NCBI GenBank assembly: GCA_964599635.1
Contig: CAZRGM010000015.1
Location: 62,001 to 126,000 of the forward strand
Direction: 5' to 3'
DNA: 64,000 nt
Source of the DNA: WJMT01 sp964599635
Lineage (GTDB): Bacteria; Acidobacteriota; Aminicenantia; Aminicenantales; Aminicenantaceae
In this document: piece by piece, positions 42,927 to 50,999 of the stretch
Position numbering within the stretch: the first letter of the stretch is position 1
Layout of the letters: each line of letters begins with the position of its first letter
Program-made: the position numbers and the translations under genes
Notes under the pieces: model-generated
Seen by the model: the letters and a program-made list of their open reading frames with translations, nothing else
Databases searched by the model: none
What the model was told of the DNA's origin: nothing

Positions 42927-43883
42927 TCATTTTCGGGTTACATATATTATAGCACCAATGATTCCAATGATCAGCATAAAGGCCACATCTATAAGAGCAA
43001 AAGAAAAGGCTGATTCAGGAGCGATCCCATAAAATTCGAATATTTCTATATAGGCGCCTTCTCTCAGGCCAAGTCCGTTGATCGTTATGGGAATGAGCTG
43101 GATGAGCATGACTATGGGAATAAAGACAAGATAGTCAACGATTTTTATATGGAGATGGAGTGCTTTTCCGATGAGAAAAAAGTGAAGGATCACGTTAGCT
43201 TGAAGCAGGAATGCCCAACCGAAGGCCTTAAGTAAGGCAGCTTTTTTTGTTTTATAAAAAATGATGGTGCTTCGAAATTCGATTGTTTTTTGAATGATTT
43301 TTTTGAGAAATCCTTTGGAAGGGATCTTATTGATTATTTTTTCTATGAATGGAGTAAAGAACAGAAGAACCGCTGCCAATCCCAAAAGGCCCATGATTAA
43401 AGAGACCCAGATGACGGGAACTTTTTGAGCCATGTCTAAACGAAAGAGGGCTGAACCAAGGGCAAAGAGAAGCAGGACAATTATTCCCGTGAGGCGCTCG
43501 ACAAGAATAATAGCGGAGGATTTTAATACTGTCTTGGAATATTTAGATCCATCCCATATGCGAACCACATCACCTCCGATTCGTGAGGGAAGAATCGTGT
43601 TAAAAAAGTTTCCGACTAGATAAGATTTGGCTAGAAAAGAAAGAGGGACACTGTCTCCCTGAGCTTTGATCAGTATCTGCCAACGCACAGCACTTATGAG
43701 AAGTCCTAATCCGTGGAGAGAAAAAGACACCACCAACCACCATATGTTCACATTTTTAAATTCATTCCATACTTCTTGAATTGAGATCTTGAATATGAGG
43801 ATAAGCGTCAGTATGGACAGACTTACAATGATCTTTAGAGAGAATGTCAGTGGATTTAATTTCCGGCGAGGCAGAGCTCTCAA
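42927..43883 (-). CDS. Flippase-like integral membrane protein (UPF0104/LPG synthase TM family)
   Basis: 318 residues with about eight transmembrane helices. Family motif YLVGNFFNTILPSRIGGDVV followed by GLGLREGAYIEIFEFYG, as in the lysylphosphatidylglycerol synthetase transmembrane/flippase-like group. The cytoplasmic synthetase domain of MprF is absent. Such proteins are implicated in lipid or lipid-linked sugar movement. 17 bp upstream of envC on the same strand. Confidence 0.85.
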   Translation of the reverse strand: MRALPRRKLNPLTFSLKIIVSLSILTLILIFKISIQEVWNEFKNVNIWWLVVSFSLHGLGLLISAVRWQILIKAQGDSVPLSFLAKSYLVGNFFNTILPSRIGGDVVRIWDGSKYSKTVLKSSAIILVERLTGIIVLLLFALGSALFRLDMAQKVPVIWVSLIMGLLGLAAVLLFFTPFIEKIINKIPSKGFLKKIIQKTIEFRSTIIFYKTKKAALLKAFGWAFLLQANVILHFFLIGKALHLHIKIVDYLVFIPIVMLIQLIPITINGLGLREGAYIEIFEFYGIAPESAFSFALIDVAFMLIIGIIGAIIYVTRK

Positions 43884-43928
43884 ATGAAGTCCTCCTAAAC
43901 TAAAATTTATAAGAAAAAGATATTTCCA

Positions 43929-45311
43929 TCATACAATATTTTCAATAATGATAGAAAAAATAATGATCGTTACAGCTATTGGAGCTAGATATTTAATGTT
44001 AAATGTCCAAAAGGCTCTTAATTTAAAATGCTGACTTCCGATTTTAATTTCTTTGAGGGAATTTCTCACTTTCCATGAGTAAGCCAAAAATAGGCTTATC
44101 AAGATTCCTCCCAGGGCAAGCATAATATTTCCGAACACCAGGTCCATGAAGGCCATGACATTCAGTTTAGTTAGAAAATCCACTCCTCCATTTGAGAGGG
44201 CAGAAGGAATACCCAGAAAGAATGAGATGATTCCGATGAGAGCGGCGGCATTCCTTCTTTTCCATTTTTTCTCATCGACAAGATAAGCAGTTGGGACTTC
44301 TAGCATAGAGATGGTGGAAGTGAGAGCAGCAATAAGGAGAAGAGAAAAGAACATAATTCCGAAAATGTAACCTCCGGGCATTTTTGATATGATGATAGGG
44401 AAAGTTTGAAACATAATCCCAGTGCTCACTTCAAAATCCTGTTTAAATTGTTCTGGAGTCAGCTGCAGAGAATGAAACAGAGTGGGGAAAATGATAATTC
44501 CGGCAAGAAGGGCCACTAATGTGGTGGAAAAACAGACCCAACCGGCTGAGGAAACCAAATTATCTTTTTTGGTTATGTAGCTTCCATAGACAGTCATGGT
44601 CCCCATACCCAGGCTTAAGGAAAAAAAAGCCTGGCCTACCGCAAAAAAAAGGACATTGAGGTTAAATCCGGAAAAATCGGGTTTGAGATAAAAAGACAGT
44701 CCTGTTCCTGCCCCAGGGAGTGTCACGGCCCGGATGGAAAGGATAATGATGAGGATAAAAAGAATAGGCATCAGGATTTTTGACCATCTTTCAATACCGC
44801 TTTTGACTCCTTTAGAGATCACGAAAGTAGTTATTAAAATGATGATAAACAGGAAGATCAGCACAGCAAGAGGATTGGCGGCAAAATTTTTGAATAGTGA
44901 ATCTGAATCCTGCCAAGTGATTTCTCCCATAAAAGCGCCTTTGATGGTTTTATGAAGATAACCAGCGGCCCACCCGGCGACCACAGAGTAATAGGAAAAA
45001 ATGCAAATGCCCGTGATAATGCCCATAAAACCGACTCCTTTCCATGGAGTCTTTGGTTTTATAAAGTTCATAGCCCCTACAAGATTTTTTTGGGAGTGAC
45101 GTCCGATGGCAAGTTCTGCCAGCAGCACGGTAAATCCAATGAAGAATACGGAAAGGATATAGCACAGCACAAATATGGCACCACCGTTTAATCCCACCAT
45201 GATAGGGAAGCGCCATATGCTTCCCAGTCCGATAGCTGAACCAGAAGCGGCAAAAATGAAGGCAACTTTAGAGCCCCAATTTCCTCTTTCTAGAATGCCC
45301 GGAGTTTCCAT
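43929..45311 (-). CDS. Neurotransmitter:sodium symporter family transporter
   Basis: 460 residues, about eleven to twelve helices. The TM1 signature GSAIGLGSIWRFPIMVGLNG with the unwound Na+/substrate-binding segment is clear, and LLAELAIGRHSQKN follows in TM2. AAGSSxxG-type Na+-binding segments lie later in the sequence. Bacterial members (e.g. LeuT) take up amino acids with sodium. AAGGAG lies ahead of ATG 45311. It is divergent from the porin-pst operon. Substrate unknown. Confidence 0.9.
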   Translation of the reverse strand: METPGILERGNWGSKVAFIFAASGSAIGLGSIWRFPIMVGLNGGAIFVLCYILSVFFIGFTVLLAELAIGRHSQKNLVGAMNFIKPKTPWKGVGFMGIITGICIFSYYSVVAGWAAGYLHKTIKGAFMGEITWQDSDSLFKNFAANPLAVLIFLFIIILITTFVISKGVKSGIERWSKILMPILFILIIILSIRAVTLPGAGTGLSFYLKPDFSGFNLNVLFFAVGQAFFSLSLGMGTMTVYGSYITKKDNLVSSAGWVCFSTTLVALLAGIIIFPTLFHSLQLTPEQFKQDFEVSTGIMFQTFPIIISKMPGGYIFGIMFFSLLLIAALTSTISMLEVPTAYLVDEKKWKRRNAAALIGIISFFLGIPSALSNGGVDFLTKLNVMAFMDLVFGNIMLALGGILISLFLAYSWKVRNSLKEIKIGSQHFKLRAFWTFNIKYLAPIAVTIIIFSIIIENIV

Positions 45312-45392
45312 GAAGCACTCCTTAAATTTCTATTTTTATAATTTTTTATTATTTACCATAGATTGATAACACAGGTAAAGCAATGAATTTGT

Positions 45393-45462
45393 TTATCCTG
45401 GATTATTCACGAGTCAAGATTGCTGCAGGTGCGAGGAACAAGGCCTGAAGTGTTCAGGTTAT
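45393..45462. repeat. TAACCTG-family element, 70 bp, next to the pst control region
   Basis: Starts TTATCCTGGATTATTCACGA then GTCAAGATTGCTGCAGGTG, and ends GAAGTGTTCAGGTTAT. The left part equals the reverse complement of the right end at 35112-35178; the right terminus matches the left end at 34932 (CCTGGACACTTC). It lies 16 bp upstream of the phased TTAACA array. Confidence 0.7.
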
Positions 45463-45478
45463 ATTTAAATATAAAAAT

Positions 45479-45517
45479 TTAACACAAAATTAACACAACA
45501 TTTATCTCTTTTTAACG
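45479..45517 (+). promoter_or_regulatory. Phased TTAACA array, candidate Pho box
   Basis: TTAACA at 45479 and 45490, TTTATC at 45501 and TTAACG at 45512: four hexamers with exact 11-bp spacing. This matches the known PhoP/PhoB-type operator layout (direct repeats every helical turn; the B. subtilis consensus is TT(A/C/T)ACA). It precedes the porin ATG (45576) and the whole pst operon, consistent with phosphate-starvation control. No -10 was assigned with confidence. Confidence 0.65.
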
Positions 45518-45575
45518 AATGTGGAACATAATCTCTTCTGCTTTTATTAAAGCAAATCATAATGGAGGTTTTTTT

Positions 45576-46598
45576 ATGAAGAAATTAATTTTGTTTATGG
45601 GTGTTGTGCTCGTTTTGAGCTTGTTTTCTGGCTTGACTTTTGCTGAAGGAAGCTTTGACGGGTATATGTTCGGTGACTACTACTATGTAGCTTCTCACAA
45701 CAACGAAGACTATGAAGGCAGAAATGGTTTTTGGTTCCGCAGAATTTACTTCACCTACAATAATCAGCTCACTGAGAAGATTAAGATGAGGCTCCGATTG
45801 GAAATGGCGAGTCCTGGAGATTTTGATGAAAAAGACAAGCTGGTTCCAGTCGTCAAGGATGCCTATTTGAATGCAGCAATTGGAGGAGGACAGACTTTAT
45901 TGTTCGGTATCGTCAGCACTCCCACATTTGGAAGTCATGTGGAGGATATTTGGGGATACAGGTCTTTAGAAAAAACTCCCCTCGATCTTATGTCTTTTGC
46001 TTCTTCCAGAGATTTCGGCATTGGGCTTAAAGGTAAACTGGATAAGAACGGAATCATGTCTTACAATCTTCTTCTCGGAAACGGTTCATCCAACAAATCA
46101 GAAACCAACAAAGGCAAAAAGATCTATGGTTCTCTTGCGTTCAAACCAGTTGAAGGTTTGATTCTGGAAGTTTATGGCGATTATGAAACCACAAGCGACC
46201 AAAAGAATTACTTTACCTATCAGGGATTTGGTGCTTATCAGGGCGAATGGGGGCGGGTTGGCCTTCTCTATGCTAACCGTCATTATGATCATGAAGATAT
46301 TGAAAAAGATTGGACAATGCTCTCAGGCTTTGCAGTGATTTCTGCCTCTAAAAAAATGGATATCATTGCCCGTTATGACAAGATGCTGGGAGAACCCGTT
46401 TCTAAAACTGTTGACTATATTCCTTTTTCTACCGAGGCTTCTTCCAACCTGATCATCGGAGGAATCAGCTATGAGATCGCTAAGAGCATCTGGATCATTC
46501 CCAATGTCAAATATGTTTTTTATGATGATCCAGATGAAGGGGAGACTCCTGGAGATGACGCCTATATCAACCTAACCTTCTTTTGGAAATTTAAATAA
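45576..46598 (+). CDS. Outer-membrane porin-like protein at the head of the pst operon
   Basis: About 340 residues from ATG 45576 (AATGGAGG upstream), signal peptide MKKLILFMGVVLVLSLFSG. The mature part is beta-barrel-like with alternating strands (GRNGFWFRRIYFTYNNQL, KIKMRLRLEMASPG) and ends in phenylalanine-containing TFFWKFK. The WFRR..Y pattern is shared with phosphate-selective porin O/P-like proteins; given the following pstSCAB-phoU genes a phosphate or anion channel is inferred. Its TAA stop is the first three bases of a repeat element. Confidence 0.75.
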   Translation: MKKLILFMGVVLVLSLFSGLTFAEGSFDGYMFGDYYYVASHNNEDYEGRNGFWFRRIYFTYNNQLTEKIKMRLRLEMASPGDFDEKDKLVPVVKDAYLNAAIGGGQTLLFGIVSTPTFGSHVEDIWGYRSLEKTPLDLMSFASSRDFGIGLKGKLDKNGIMSYNLLLGNGSSNKSETNKGKKIYGSLAFKPVEGLILEVYGDYETTSDQKNYFTYQGFGAYQGEWGRVGLLYANRHYDHEDIEKDWTMLSGFAVISASKKMDIIARYDKMLGEPVSKTVDYIPFSTEASSNLIIGGISYEIAKSIWIIPNVKYVFYDDPDEGETPGDDAYINLTFFWKFK

Positions 46599-46670
46599 CC
46601 TGACCTATTCATAAAAAAATGGAGATGTTTATATTATTCATTGAGCCGTGAATAATTCAGGATAATCGGA
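46596..46670. repeat. TAACCTG-family element between porin and pstS
   Basis: Left end TAACCTGACCTATTCATAAA then AAAATGGAGATG; right end GAGCCGTGAATAATTCAGGA then TAA. A short 75-bp copy. The left TAA is the porin stop codon. It lies inside the apparent porin-pst transcript, where its palindrome could form an mRNA hairpin that lowers pst expression relative to the porin or stabilises the porin mRNA; this is inference. Confidence 0.7.
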
Positions 46671-46701
46671 TGGAATAAATATTAAAAAAAGGAGAATTTA
46701 A

Positions 46702-47529
46702 ATGATTCAAAGTAAATTAGGGTTTACTGTCCTGGCAGCTTTTATTACAGTGGGATTATTGTTAATAGTTCCCACCTTTGCTGCCAAAAATTTGACTATC
46801 AAGGGATCTACAACCGTGCTTCCTATTTCTCAGTCTTGTGCTGAAGTGTTCATGAACAAGCATTCAGATGTGAATATTTCTGTTCAGGGTGGAGGTTCAG
46901 GCGTGGGAATCGCCTCTCTGATTGACGGCACCTGTGATATTGCGGATGCGTCCCGACCTATTAAGGACAAAGAGATTAAAAAAGCCAAAGATAATGGTGT
47001 CGATGCTTATGAGAACGTGGTAGCCTTAGACGGAATCGCTGTGATTGTTCATCCCTCTAATCCAATAAGGGGTCTTTCTATTGATCAGATCAAGAAAATC
47101 TATACGGGGGAAATTTCGAATTGGATAGGATTGGGGGGAAAGGATATGAAAGTTGTTGTTATTTCCCGTGACAGCGCCAGCGGCACTTTTGAGACATTTA
47201 ATGAATTGGCATTAGATGATGAAAAAGTAAGGCCGGATGCTCTGCTTCAAGCCTCTAACCAAGCTGTAGCCCAGGCTGTATCCCGAACACCCGGTGCCAT
47301 CGGTTATGTAGGATTGGGATATCTTTCTTCTTCAGTTAAAGCTGTTTTTGTGGATGGTGTGGAACCAAACAAAGCTAATGTGGTTAATGGATCATATAAA
47401 TTGGCCAGAGAGTTATACATGTACACAGACGGAGCCCCTCAAGGATTGGTTAAAAATTTCATTGATTTTGTGTTGAGTGAGGAAGGACAAAAACTCGCAG
47501 AAAAAGCTGGATACGTCGCTGTCAAATAA
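46702..47529 (+). CDS. pstS: Phosphate ABC transporter substrate-binding protein PstS
   Basis: 275 residues, cleavable signal (no lipobox). Phosphate-binding segments: KGSTTVLPISQSCAEVF, QGGGSGVGIASLIDGTCDIA and SRDSASGTFETFNE, including the SASGT loop. Of the PstS type rather than a sulfate- or molybdate-binding protein. AAAAAAAGGAG lies ahead of ATG 46702. First of pstSCAB-phoU. Confidence 0.93.
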   Translation: MIQSKLGFTVLAAFITVGLLLIVPTFAAKNLTIKGSTTVLPISQSCAEVFMNKHSDVNISVQGGGSGVGIASLIDGTCDIADASRPIKDKEIKKAKDNGVDAYENVVALDGIAVIVHPSNPIRGLSIDQIKKIYTGEISNWIGLGGKDMKVVVISRDSASGTFETFNELALDDEKVRPDALLQASNQAVAQAVSRTPGAIGYVGLGYLSSSVKAVFVDGVEPNKANVVNGSYKLARELYMYTDGAPQGLVKNFIDFVLSEEGQKLAEKAGYVAVK

Positions 47530-47575
47530 GTAAAATAATATAAAATATCTCATTTGGCAAAGGCCAGAAGGTGGT

Positions 47576-48460
47576 ATGTACAGAATAAAAGAAAAAATAT
47601 ACAAAGGAATATTCACTCTTCTGGCCTTTGCCTCCCTTGTTTTTCTGGTTGGAATCACCCTCACGCTGTTCATCGAAGGCCTTCCTGTATTCAAAGAGGT
47701 GGGTTTTTTTAATTTCATCTTTGGAAAAAGCTGGTATCCCACTTATGAGCCGCCAGAGTTTGGGATACTGTCCCTTATTCTGGGTTCTCTTTGGGTCACG
47801 GCAGGAGCGGTGTTTTTTTGCGTTCCCATAGGAGTTGGGAGTGCCCTTTTTATCAATGAGCTGGCTGGAAAAAGAGTGAAAGCTGTGCTCAAGCCCGTTA
47901 TTGAAATCTTAGCCGGAATTCCATCTATTGTGTATGGCTTTTTCGGAATGGTGATTGTAGCTCCTTTTATTCAAAATCTTTTAAATCTTCCTGTAGGGCT
48001 CACCGCCTTTACAGGAAGTCTTATGCTGGGGATTATGGCGACTCCTACGGTCTGCAGTATTTCTGAAGATGCGCTCAGTTTTGTCCCCCGCAGTTTCCGG
48101 GAAGCTTCCTTGGCTGTTGGAGCCAACAGATGGCAGACTTTAACTAGAGTGGTTCTTCCAGCCTCTGCTTCTGGAATTTCAACGTCTATCATCCTAGGCA
48201 TGAGCCGAGCCGTTGGGGAGACCATGACAGTTTTAATGGTCACAGGGGGTGCTGCGGTCATCCCCCATACTTTTTTCCAACCCGTTAGGCCCATGACATC
48301 GACTATTGCTGCTGAGATGGGAGAAGCGGTTATGGGGAGTACGCATTATCATTCACTTTTTGCCATCGGACTCATTTTGTTTTTTATCACCCTGGTTTTT
48401 AACATCATAGCTGAACTGATAAGCAGAAGGTACAGAATGAAACTGGGGTTGGGAAGATGA
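47576..48460 (+). CDS. pstC: Phosphate ABC transporter permease PstC
   Basis: 294 residues with six transmembrane helices. Binding-protein-dependent transport signature FREASLAVGANRWQTLTRVV (EAA loop) and IPSIVYGFFGMVIVAPF typical of PstC. Overlaps pstA by 4 bp. Confidence 0.93.
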   Translation: MYRIKEKIYKGIFTLLAFASLVFLVGITLTLFIEGLPVFKEVGFFNFIFGKSWYPTYEPPEFGILSLILGSLWVTAGAVFFCVPIGVGSALFINELAGKRVKAVLKPVIEILAGIPSIVYGFFGMVIVAPFIQNLLNLPVGLTAFTGSLMLGIMATPTVCSISEDALSFVPRSFREASLAVGANRWQTLTRVVLPASASGISTSIILGMSRAVGETMTVLMVTGGAAVIPHTFFQPVRPMTSTIAAEMGEAVMGSTHYHSLFAIGLILFFITLVFNIIAELISRRYRMKLGLGR

Positions 48461-49308
48461 AAAAACAGATCAGCCAAAATATGGGATTTGGGCTTTTGTT
48501 TTTATGTATTGGAACTGCACTCTTTTTTCTGGGATCCATTATTTATTTTATAGCTGTCAGAGGATTTAAAATACTTTCCTGGGATTTTCTCACTCAGGTG
48601 CCCAAGGAAGCCATGACTGCTGGAGGGGTCGCTCCAGCCATCGTGGGCACCTTTTATCTGACCATGGGAGCGATCATCATTGCTCTGCCTCTTGGATTGG
48701 CTTGCGCCATTTATTTAACCGAATATTCTCCCAAAGGCTTTGTTGTTAATATCATCCGCATGAGCATCAATAACCTAGCTGGAGTGCCGTCCGTGGTGTT
48801 TGGTCTTTTTGGGTTGGCTATATTTGTTAAGCTTTTTAATTTTGGAGTTTCAATTCTGGCTGGATGCTGTACACTAGGAATACTCGTTCTCCCCCAAATC
48901 ATTTCTGCTTCACAGGAAGCGCTTTTGGCGGTGCCTCAGTCTTATAGAGAAGCCTCTCTTGCTCTGGGGGCTACCCATTGGCAGACAATAAGAAGCACGG
49001 TGCTTCCTGCGGCGCTTCCGGGAATACTGACCGGTTTTATTTTAAGTGTGGGTCGTGTGGTGGGTGAGACGGCTCCTATCCTTTTCACAGCCGCCACCTT
49101 TTATACAAGGGGTTTTCCCAAGTCCATTTTTTCGGAAGTGATGGCTTTACCCTATCATATATATGCACTCATGACAGAGGGAACCCATCCTCAGGAGCAG
49201 ACTCAGATTGCTTATGGATGTGCCTTGATCCTTCTGGCAATGGTTCTTGCGATTTCGGCAGCGGCGATTATTATACGTCAGAAACATAGGAAGGCCTATG
49301 AGCAATAA
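48457..49308 (+). CDS. pstA: Phosphate ABC transporter permease PstA
   Basis: 283 residues, six helices. EAA loop YREASLALGATHWQTIRSTV and GVPSVVFGLFGLAIFVKLF. The 3' end contains the pstB ribosome-binding site AGGAAGG and overlaps the pstB start by 11 bp, ensuring coupled synthesis. Confidence 0.93.
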   Translation: MKKQISQNMGFGLLFLCIGTALFFLGSIIYFIAVRGFKILSWDFLTQVPKEAMTAGGVAPAIVGTFYLTMGAIIIALPLGLACAIYLTEYSPKGFVVNIIRMSINNLAGVPSVVFGLFGLAIFVKLFNFGVSILAGCCTLGILVLPQIISASQEALLAVPQSYREASLALGATHWQTIRSTVLPAALPGILTGFILSVGRVVGETAPILFTAATFYTRGFPKSIFSEVMALPYHIYALMTEGTHPQEQTQIAYGCALILLAMVLAISAAAIIIRQKHRKAYEQ

Positions 49309-50059
49309 AGTAAAGATAAAAGTAGAAAAGGCCCACTTTTATTACGGCAAATCCTGTGCTTTGAAGGGCATAAGCATGGATATCTATGAAAATTTGGTCA
49401 CCGCCATTATTGGGCCTTCAGGTTGTGGAAAGTCTACTTTTATTCGTTTATTCAACCGGATGAATGACTTGATTCCTAAAGCCCGATTCGAGGGGAAAAT
49501 CTATTTGGATGGACACGATATTTACAGGACCAAAGTTGATATTGTAGATATTCGAAGGAGGGTGGGGATGGTATTTCAAAAACCAAATCCATTTCCCAAA
49601 AGTATTTTCGACAATATTAGCTATGGACTCAAGGTTAATGGAATGAAAAACAGAATAGCCATTGAAGAGAGAGTGGTTCAGTCTCTTAAAGATGCCGCGA
49701 TATGGGATGAGGTCAAAGATAGACTGGATGAAAATGCTTTAGGATTGTCCGGGGGGCAGCAGCAGAGGCTTTGTATAGCCAGATGTCTGGCAGTCAAGCC
49801 TGAAGTGATTCTTTTTGATGAGCCAGCCGCGAGCCTGGATCCAATATCCACTAAGAAAATTGAAGAGCTCATTGAACAGCTCAGAAACAAATACACCATT
49901 GTGATTGTCACTCATAATATGCAGCAGGCGGCCAGAATTTCTCAGTACACTGTTTTTCTTTATATAGGGAAGTTGATAGAGTATGCGCCCACAGATGAGC
50001 TTTTTACTGTGCCGAAAAACAAAATGACAGAAGACTATCTAACAGGAAAATTTGGATAA
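49298..50059 (+). CDS. pstB: Phosphate ABC transporter ATPase PstB
   Basis: About 253 residues from ATG 49298, chosen because AGGAAGG lies 5-10 bases upstream; the frame is open further upstream within pstA. Walker A GPSGCGKST (about residue 40), signature LSGGQQQRLCIARC, Walker B VILFDEPAASLDP, H-loop IVIVTHNMQQA. RMNDLIPKA after Walker A is diagnostic of PstB. Confidence 0.95.
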   Translation: MSNKVKIKVEKAHFYYGKSCALKGISMDIYENLVTAIIGPSGCGKSTFIRLFNRMNDLIPKARFEGKIYLDGHDIYRTKVDIVDIRRRVGMVFQKPNPFPKSIFDNISYGLKVNGMKNRIAIEERVVQSLKDAAIWDEVKDRLDENALGLSGGQQQRLCIARCLAVKPEVILFDEPAASLDPISTKKIEELIEQLRNKYTIVIVTHNMQQAARISQYTVFLYIGKLIEYAPTDELFTVPKNKMTEDYLTGKFG

Positions 50060-50094
50060 AAAATTTATGAAGAATTTAGCTACAGGAGGAGAAG

Positions 50095-50751
50095 GTGCTG
50101 GAAAAAGAAGTGATTTCATTAAAAAAGAGAATCATTGAGTACGCCACTTTTGTGGAACAAATGATTATGAACAGCATTCAGGGATTGATAGATAGAAAAG
50201 AGGAGATGCTTAAAGAAGTCATCGAAAGTCAAGAGCCAAAAGCCAATGAAATGGAAATTGACATAGAAGAACAGGCTACAGTGGTTATGGCCAAATTTCA
50301 GCCTAAAGCCAAAGATCTCCGTCTCATATTAATGATACTCAAAATGAATAATGATCTGGAAAGAATGGCTGATCATGCGGTTAATATTGCTGAAAGGAGT
50401 CACTTTCTCATCAAAAATCCTATGGTCAAGCCTCTTATAGACATTCCTAAAGCGGCTGATATAACGATCCAAATGCTCAGAGACAGCATAGATTCGTTTG
50501 TCAAAGAAGATTCCCAATTAGCCAAAAGTGTTTGTGAAAGAGATAACAAGATAGATAATCTGAACAACCAGATATTTAGGGAGCTCATCACCTATATGTT
50601 TTCAGACCCCTCCACGATAGAGCGTTCCATCAAACTTATTCAGATTGCCAACAATTTCGAACGCATAGCTGATTTAGCCACAAATATTTGTGAAGATGTG
50701 ATCTATATCGTGGAAGGAAGGGTGATCAAACATCACAGAGATGAAGAATAA
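50095..50751 (+). CDS. phoU: Phosphate-transport regulator PhoU
   Basis: 218 residues, all helical. Two PhoU repeats, each with the acidic metal-binding pattern: LKMNNDLERMADHAVNIAER and IQIANNFERIADLATNICED. GTG 50095 is the start, with AGGAGGAGAAG just upstream. PhoU dampens Pho signalling when phosphate is plentiful. The usual phoR/phoB kinase and regulator genes are not in this window. Confidence 0.93.
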   Translation: MLEKEVISLKKRIIEYATFVEQMIMNSIQGLIDRKEEMLKEVIESQEPKANEMEIDIEEQATVVMAKFQPKAKDLRLILMILKMNNDLERMADHAVNIAERSHFLIKNPMVKPLIDIPKAADITIQMLRDSIDSFVKEDSQLAKSVCERDNKIDNLNNQIFRELITYMFSDPSTIERSIKLIQIANNFERIADLATNICEDVIYIVEGRVIKHHRDEE

Positions 50752-50848
50752 GGATCTCTTGTTTCAATAAGTTTCCACCCAATTGTCCCTCTTTTTTCTT
50801 TTTTGATGAATCCTTATATCTTCTCTAAAATATGAATCAAAACATATA

Positions 50849-50989
50849 TAACCTGGATTATTCACAAGTCAAGATTGCAAAGAACATAAAAAAAATGATC
50901 CATTCATTATTCTTGAAAAAATCATGCCTATCGCTGAAAATGAAAAAATAATGAATACATCGCCATTTTTTATGAATAGGCAAGGATAA
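50849..50989. repeat. TAACCTG-family element, best full-length copy
   Basis: 141 bp between phoU and the glycerate kinase gene. Left terminus TAACCTGGATTATTCACAAG then TCAAGATTGC; right terminus read on the minus strand ATTATCCTTGCCTATTCATA then AAAAATGGCGATG. The two ends are imperfect terminal inverted repeats. The interior carries TTTTCATTTTCAGCGATAGG-type sequence (minus strand) shared with 27366, 34932 and 39162. No coding capacity. Confidence 0.75.
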
Positions 50990-50999
50990 TAAAGACAAG

